Source of the DNA: Imperialibacter sp. EC-SDR9
GTDB lineage: Bacteria; Bacteroidota; Bacteroidia; Cytophagales; Cyclobacteriaceae
Reading direction: 5' to 3'
Length of the DNA stretch: 64,000 nucleotides
Assembly (NCBI RefSeq): GCF_902498805.1
Contig: NZ_LR701584.1
Coordinates: 62,001 to 126,000 of the forward strand
Shown here: positions 61,362 through 64,000 of the stretch, piece by piece
Layout of the letters: each line of letters opens with the position of its first letter
Numbering within the stretch: position 1 is the first letter of the stretch
The notes under the pieces: model-generated
What the model saw: the letters and a program-made list of their open reading frames with translations, nothing else
The model's database searches: none
Told to the model about the DNA's origin: nothing
Translations under genes and position numbers: made by a program

Positions 61362-63146
61362 TCAAACCTTCGGAGCCAGCCACAATCCCCCAAACCCTAC
61401 CAACAGCAACAGATAGAAAATAACTGCAGAGATCGGCTTTTTAATAGTTTGCACGTATCGCCTGGAGATTCCTGGCTCCTTACTGGCATGCAACGCCGTA
61501 TTGGCTATTTGTTGGGAAAAAGCTACCGATTGCCAGTCTGACTGTTCCTGAACGAAAAAATGCTTTGATTGCCCGGCGGCATCCACAAAAAGTGAATCCC
61601 ACCCAGTAGCATCCGGCCAAATGGTGCCGCTCCAAACATTGTCCAGCTGCCAGCTCTCTATCAATGGAACTGTTTCACCTTTGTAGCTCACCAACGGCGG
61701 CTCTTCCAGGGAACTTATAACCGTAAATCGAATGGGTTCATCTATAAAATATGGTTCTTTAGTCTCCACCTGAATGTCGCAGCAGACAGATGCCTTCCTG
61801 GCCAGCGACTCAATCACTTCCATCCACAGAGCCGCATAAGTGAGCTCCTGCCCTTTCAAAACCAGCCTGTAAGTGTCTTGCCACAACGAGGTTCCTATTT
61901 TCCCCTGACCCTGATAAGCATAAGCAGCCAGCACGCTGCCACTTGTATCTTCCCAAACCGGGATTATTTCCGGCGACTTGTCAATCGCAAGCCCTACCCC
62001 ACTCAAGCTAACTTGCCTGCCCAAGTCAACAGCAACCGACAAAGTATCCGCATCATAGCGAGTCAACTGAAGAGGCATCCAACGTCTGGCATTCCTGCTA
62101 GCAGACTGCTGATTGACTGTAATAAAAACACCCAAACCCTGATCAACGGCGGCGTTCAGGGCATTTGCCTCCTCCCGGTTCAATGCATCCAATGACGCTT
62201 CGTCTATCCATAGCAGATCGGCATCGTCCAAAAGAGTCGTTGTTAATCTCCTGAACGGCACCTCGGCTTGATTGGCAAACTCGTAGCTAAACTTGTCTTT
62301 CGATAGCTGGTACCTCAGCGCCAGGGAATGGCCTTGCTCTGCCAGCAGATTTTTTAAATACCTCGACTCAAAAGTTGGGAATTGGCTAACGAAAACCATT
62401 TTCAGCTTTCTTTCCTCGGCCACCTGCACCGGAACTTTGTAAGTGGCTGTTGAGGAGCCTGCACTATCCAGCAACTCCAGTTCGTAGATAAACTTTCCGG
62501 CGAGTTTAGGTACAAAGCCAAAGGAAAATCCCTCAGTATCTGCTAAAAGCATCAGAGAGTCCATCCTTCCTTCAGGGCCGCTCCACCTGATCATGCTTCC
62601 AGGGGTTCCCTGGATCACAACTCCGCTGACGGCACTTCTCCTATTTAAATTCACCTTCTCGGGCACATCAATCGCCTGAATGCCCTCGGGAGACGATGAC
62701 GGAAAATAGGCAAACCGAAGAGAAGATGCATCATCAAAGACATAGTCCGGCAGTCCGGCCCCAAGCACATAACGAATCCTTTCTTTGATTCCTGTTAGCT
62801 GACTAAATGATTTGAGGTCAGTGGCTGCTTTAAAGTCGGCTGCGTCCAATGCCTTGTAAACGCTCAGCCCAGGGTTCGTTTGAAGCAGGCTATCCGCCTT
62901 TGCTCCATTGTATCCTTTGGTAAGCAACATGATGTCCGACAGAGCACTTTCGCTTTGATAATGAGGTCTTAGTAACACGCCAGCCAGGCCAATAAAGGCC
63001 AGCAGCAATGCTGAGAGCCTGAACAGTTTCCGGCCCATTTTTCTCCGCCACTCTGCCACAGCAATAATAACAAAGAGCAAAATCAAGCCCCACAAGGTCA
63101 AATGGATATTCAGCAAAGGCTCAAATGACAGGATCCAGCTACTCAT
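61362..63146 (-). CDS. BatA-like membrane protein with large extracytoplasmic domain
   Basis: A 594-residue protein with two N-terminal membrane segments (residues about 14-32 and 42-60), a long soluble region, and a C-terminal segment (ISAVIFYLLLLVGFGGLWL). The layout and stretches such as VVIQGTPGSMIRWSGPEG and LRYQLSKDKFSYEFANQAEV recall the BatA/aerotolerance-type and glutamine-amidotransferase-like membrane proteins found with MoxR and DUF58 genes in Bacteroidota. It overlaps the next gene by 8 bases. Function unknown. Confidence 0.7.
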   Translation of the reverse strand: MSSWILSFEPLLNIHLTLWGLILLFVIIAVAEWRRKMGRKLFRLSALLLAFIGLAGVLLRPHYQSESALSDIMLLTKGYNGAKADSLLQTNPGLSVYKALDAADFKAATDLKSFSQLTGIKERIRYVLGAGLPDYVFDDASSLRFAYFPSSSPEGIQAIDVPEKVNLNRRSAVSGVVIQGTPGSMIRWSGPEGRMDSLMLLADTEGFSFGFVPKLAGKFIYELELLDSAGSSTATYKVPVQVAEERKLKMVFVSQFPTFESRYLKNLLAEQGHSLALRYQLSKDKFSYEFANQAEVPFRRLTTTLLDDADLLWIDEASLDALNREEANALNAAVDQGLGVFITVNQQSASRNARRWMPLQLTRYDADTLSVAVDLGRQVSLSGVGLAIDKSPEIIPVWEDTSGSVLAAYAYQGQGKIGTSLWQDTYRLVLKGQELTYAALWMEVIESLARKASVCCDIQVETKEPYFIDEPIRFTVISSLEEPPLVSYKGETVPLIESWQLDNVWSGTIWPDATGWDSLFVDAAGQSKHFFVQEQSDWQSVAFSQQIANTALHASKEPGISRRYVQTIKKPISAVIFYLLLLVGFGGLWLAPKV

Positions 63147-63999
63147 TGGCCTCCATTCTTTTTAAGAACTGCTGATCAATGGCGCTGGCAGCAGTTGGAT
63201 GTAAGGCTGGTGACGCAGGCTCGTTAGGTACTATTTCCCACAACGCCTTCCTAATCTTCAACAGCGCAATTTTATTTTGCATAAAATCATCATCAATCAA
63301 AGCCTTGATCAAACTCATGCTTTCAAGGTATCTCCCGGGAAACTCAATCGCCTGCCCGGCTAACTCATTGCCTGCCAACTGAAGCACATCCTTTTCGTCG
63401 TCAGTTGGGGTTGCCGCTGGTTGCTGCATGTATTTCTCCAACAAGACAAGAGCCTTTCGGGAATTAGGAAACGACTTCCTGGATTCCAACAAATACTTTC
63501 TCCTCGCCGGATTGATTTCAGTCAGGTCGCCAGTAAGCCGCTTTTCTTCTTTGATTGGAGGTGGATCGAACCCCGTGCGATGTACGTAAATTCTGGAATC
63601 GTTGCTGATTTCTTTCAACAGCTTTAGAATCTTGTACTGATAAGGCAGCGACTCCTCCGGATTGTTCATCCGAAGGTGCAGCTCAGCATCCCACATCATC
63701 GACAAAGCCGCTCTCAGCTTCGCTTTGACTGATTGGATATAGAAAGTGGCTTCCTCCTCGCTGTCATGCATATGAGCAAACGCCTCCAGCGGGTTTTCCT
63801 CTTCTTCCCCCGAATGTTCATGATCCTCTTGCGGCACTAGATTGTGCTCATTTTCGGTGTCATGCGCATGCCCGAACTGCTTCATTGCTTCGTCGGTATT
63901 GGTCGGGGCAGCCACTTCTTCCGGTTCATGCGCTTCGGTTTCGGTTATGCCTGATTCAAACTCTTCACCAAGAAACTGCCCATACCTGAGTCTCAGCAC
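63139..63999 (-). CDS. C-terminal part of a His/Glu-rich protein, cut by the window edge
   Basis: Only the last 286 residues are present; the N-terminus lies beyond the right edge. It begins LRLRYGQFLGEEFES and then has a strongly acidic, His-rich stretch with two related units (FGHAHDTENEH and FAHMHDSEEEA, residues about 42-85), a helical region (YIQSVKAKLRAALSMMWDAELHLRMN) and a C-terminal helical tail. The His/Glu stretch might bind metal; this is only a suggestion. It overlaps the BatA-like gene by 8 bases, so it is the upstream member of that cluster. Confidence 0.65.
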   Translation of the reverse strand: MLRLRYGQFLGEEFESGITETEAHEPEEVAAPTNTDEAMKQFGHAHDTENEHNLVPQEDHEHSGEEEENPLEAFAHMHDSEEEATFYIQSVKAKLRAALSMMWDAELHLRMNNPEESLPYQYKILKLLKEISNDSRIYVHRTGFDPPPIKEEKRLTGDLTEINPARRKYLLESRKSFPNSRKALVLLEKYMQQPAATPTDDEKDVLQLAGNELAGQAIEFPGRYLESMSLIKALIDDDFMQNKIALLKIRKALWEIVPNEPASPALHPTAASAIDQQFLKRMEANE

Positions 64000-64000
64000 C

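Overview
The window looks like a chromosome segment of a Bacteroidota bacterium, most likely a Cytophagales-type marine or soil member. The evidence is a UpxY-family NusG paralogue, a Wza/Wzc pair with a Gly/Tyr-rich kinase tail, a very large protein ending in a type IX secretion sorting domain, DUF2851 and S23 four-helix-bundle proteins, TAnnTTTG-type promoter elements and weak Shine-Dalgarno sequences. No rRNA, tRNA, CRISPR array, transposase or phage gene was seen.

Region 1 (about 30.5 kb down to base 55, all minus strand) is a surface polysaccharide locus of about 30 kb. In transcription order it has: a candidate promoter near 30.3 kb; wza and wzc; two tandem upxY-like antiterminator genes, the first truncated; a winged-helix regulator; tviB-like and tviC-like genes for UDP-GalNAcA; an S23 protein; a DUF433/DUF5615 pair with a frameshifted partner; an epimerase and the decayed tail of a second epimerase; two FdtA-type ketoisomerases, two DegT-type aminotransferases and a left-handed beta-helix acyltransferase (dTDP-3-amino-sugar type pathway); Wzx; two GT2 glycosyltransferases; a sulfotransferase; a formyltransferase, WecE-like transaminase and WecF-like transferase (predicted N-formylated Fuc4N); WecB; a GT4; an EpsG/Wzy-like polymerase; two NodB-like proteins; and a CapA-like metallophosphatase. 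Most junctions from 19.9 kb to base 55 overlap or are only a few bases apart. The part from 19.9 to 30.5 kb is different: genes are separated by clusters of degenerate 8-9 base repeats, small hairpin repeats and gene debris. The polymer is predicted to be acidic, amino-sugar rich, sulfated and formylated.

Region 2 (30.5-33.2 kb, minus) holds a mannonate-dehydratase-like protein with a Tat/lipoprotein-like leader and a GntP-family permease, a likely hexuronate pair. Region 3 (33.4-48.2 kb, mostly plus) holds a 1133-residue propeller/HEAT/cytochrome c lipoprotein, an Lrp regulator with an unknown partner, a secreted GH2 glycosidase, a GxxExxY protein, adenine deaminase, a lipoprotein, a lipid kinase, a coiled-coil protein, an ABC-F ATPase and a DUF2157 membrane protein.

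Region 4 (48.2-64 kb) holds an outer-membrane protein, YceI, and a minus-strand run pyrF - DUF2851 - membrane protein - PglD-like - trhO - nucleoside phosphorylase. Then come alr, a 1400-residue T9SS-exported protein (delta-60 repeats followed by six Ig/cadherin-like repeats), and two minus-strand genes of a BatA-like membrane cluster, the last cut by the window edge.

The most interesting system is the antitermination architecture of the polysaccharide locus. The upxY gene is tandemly duplicated with a 75-base leader that is better conserved than the coding sequence. The locus alone carries repeat clusters whose transcripts read as C-rich, G-poor CATCCGAA-like repeats between genes, which I propose could be Rho-loading sites opposed by UpxY. 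This is a hypothesis from sequence only.
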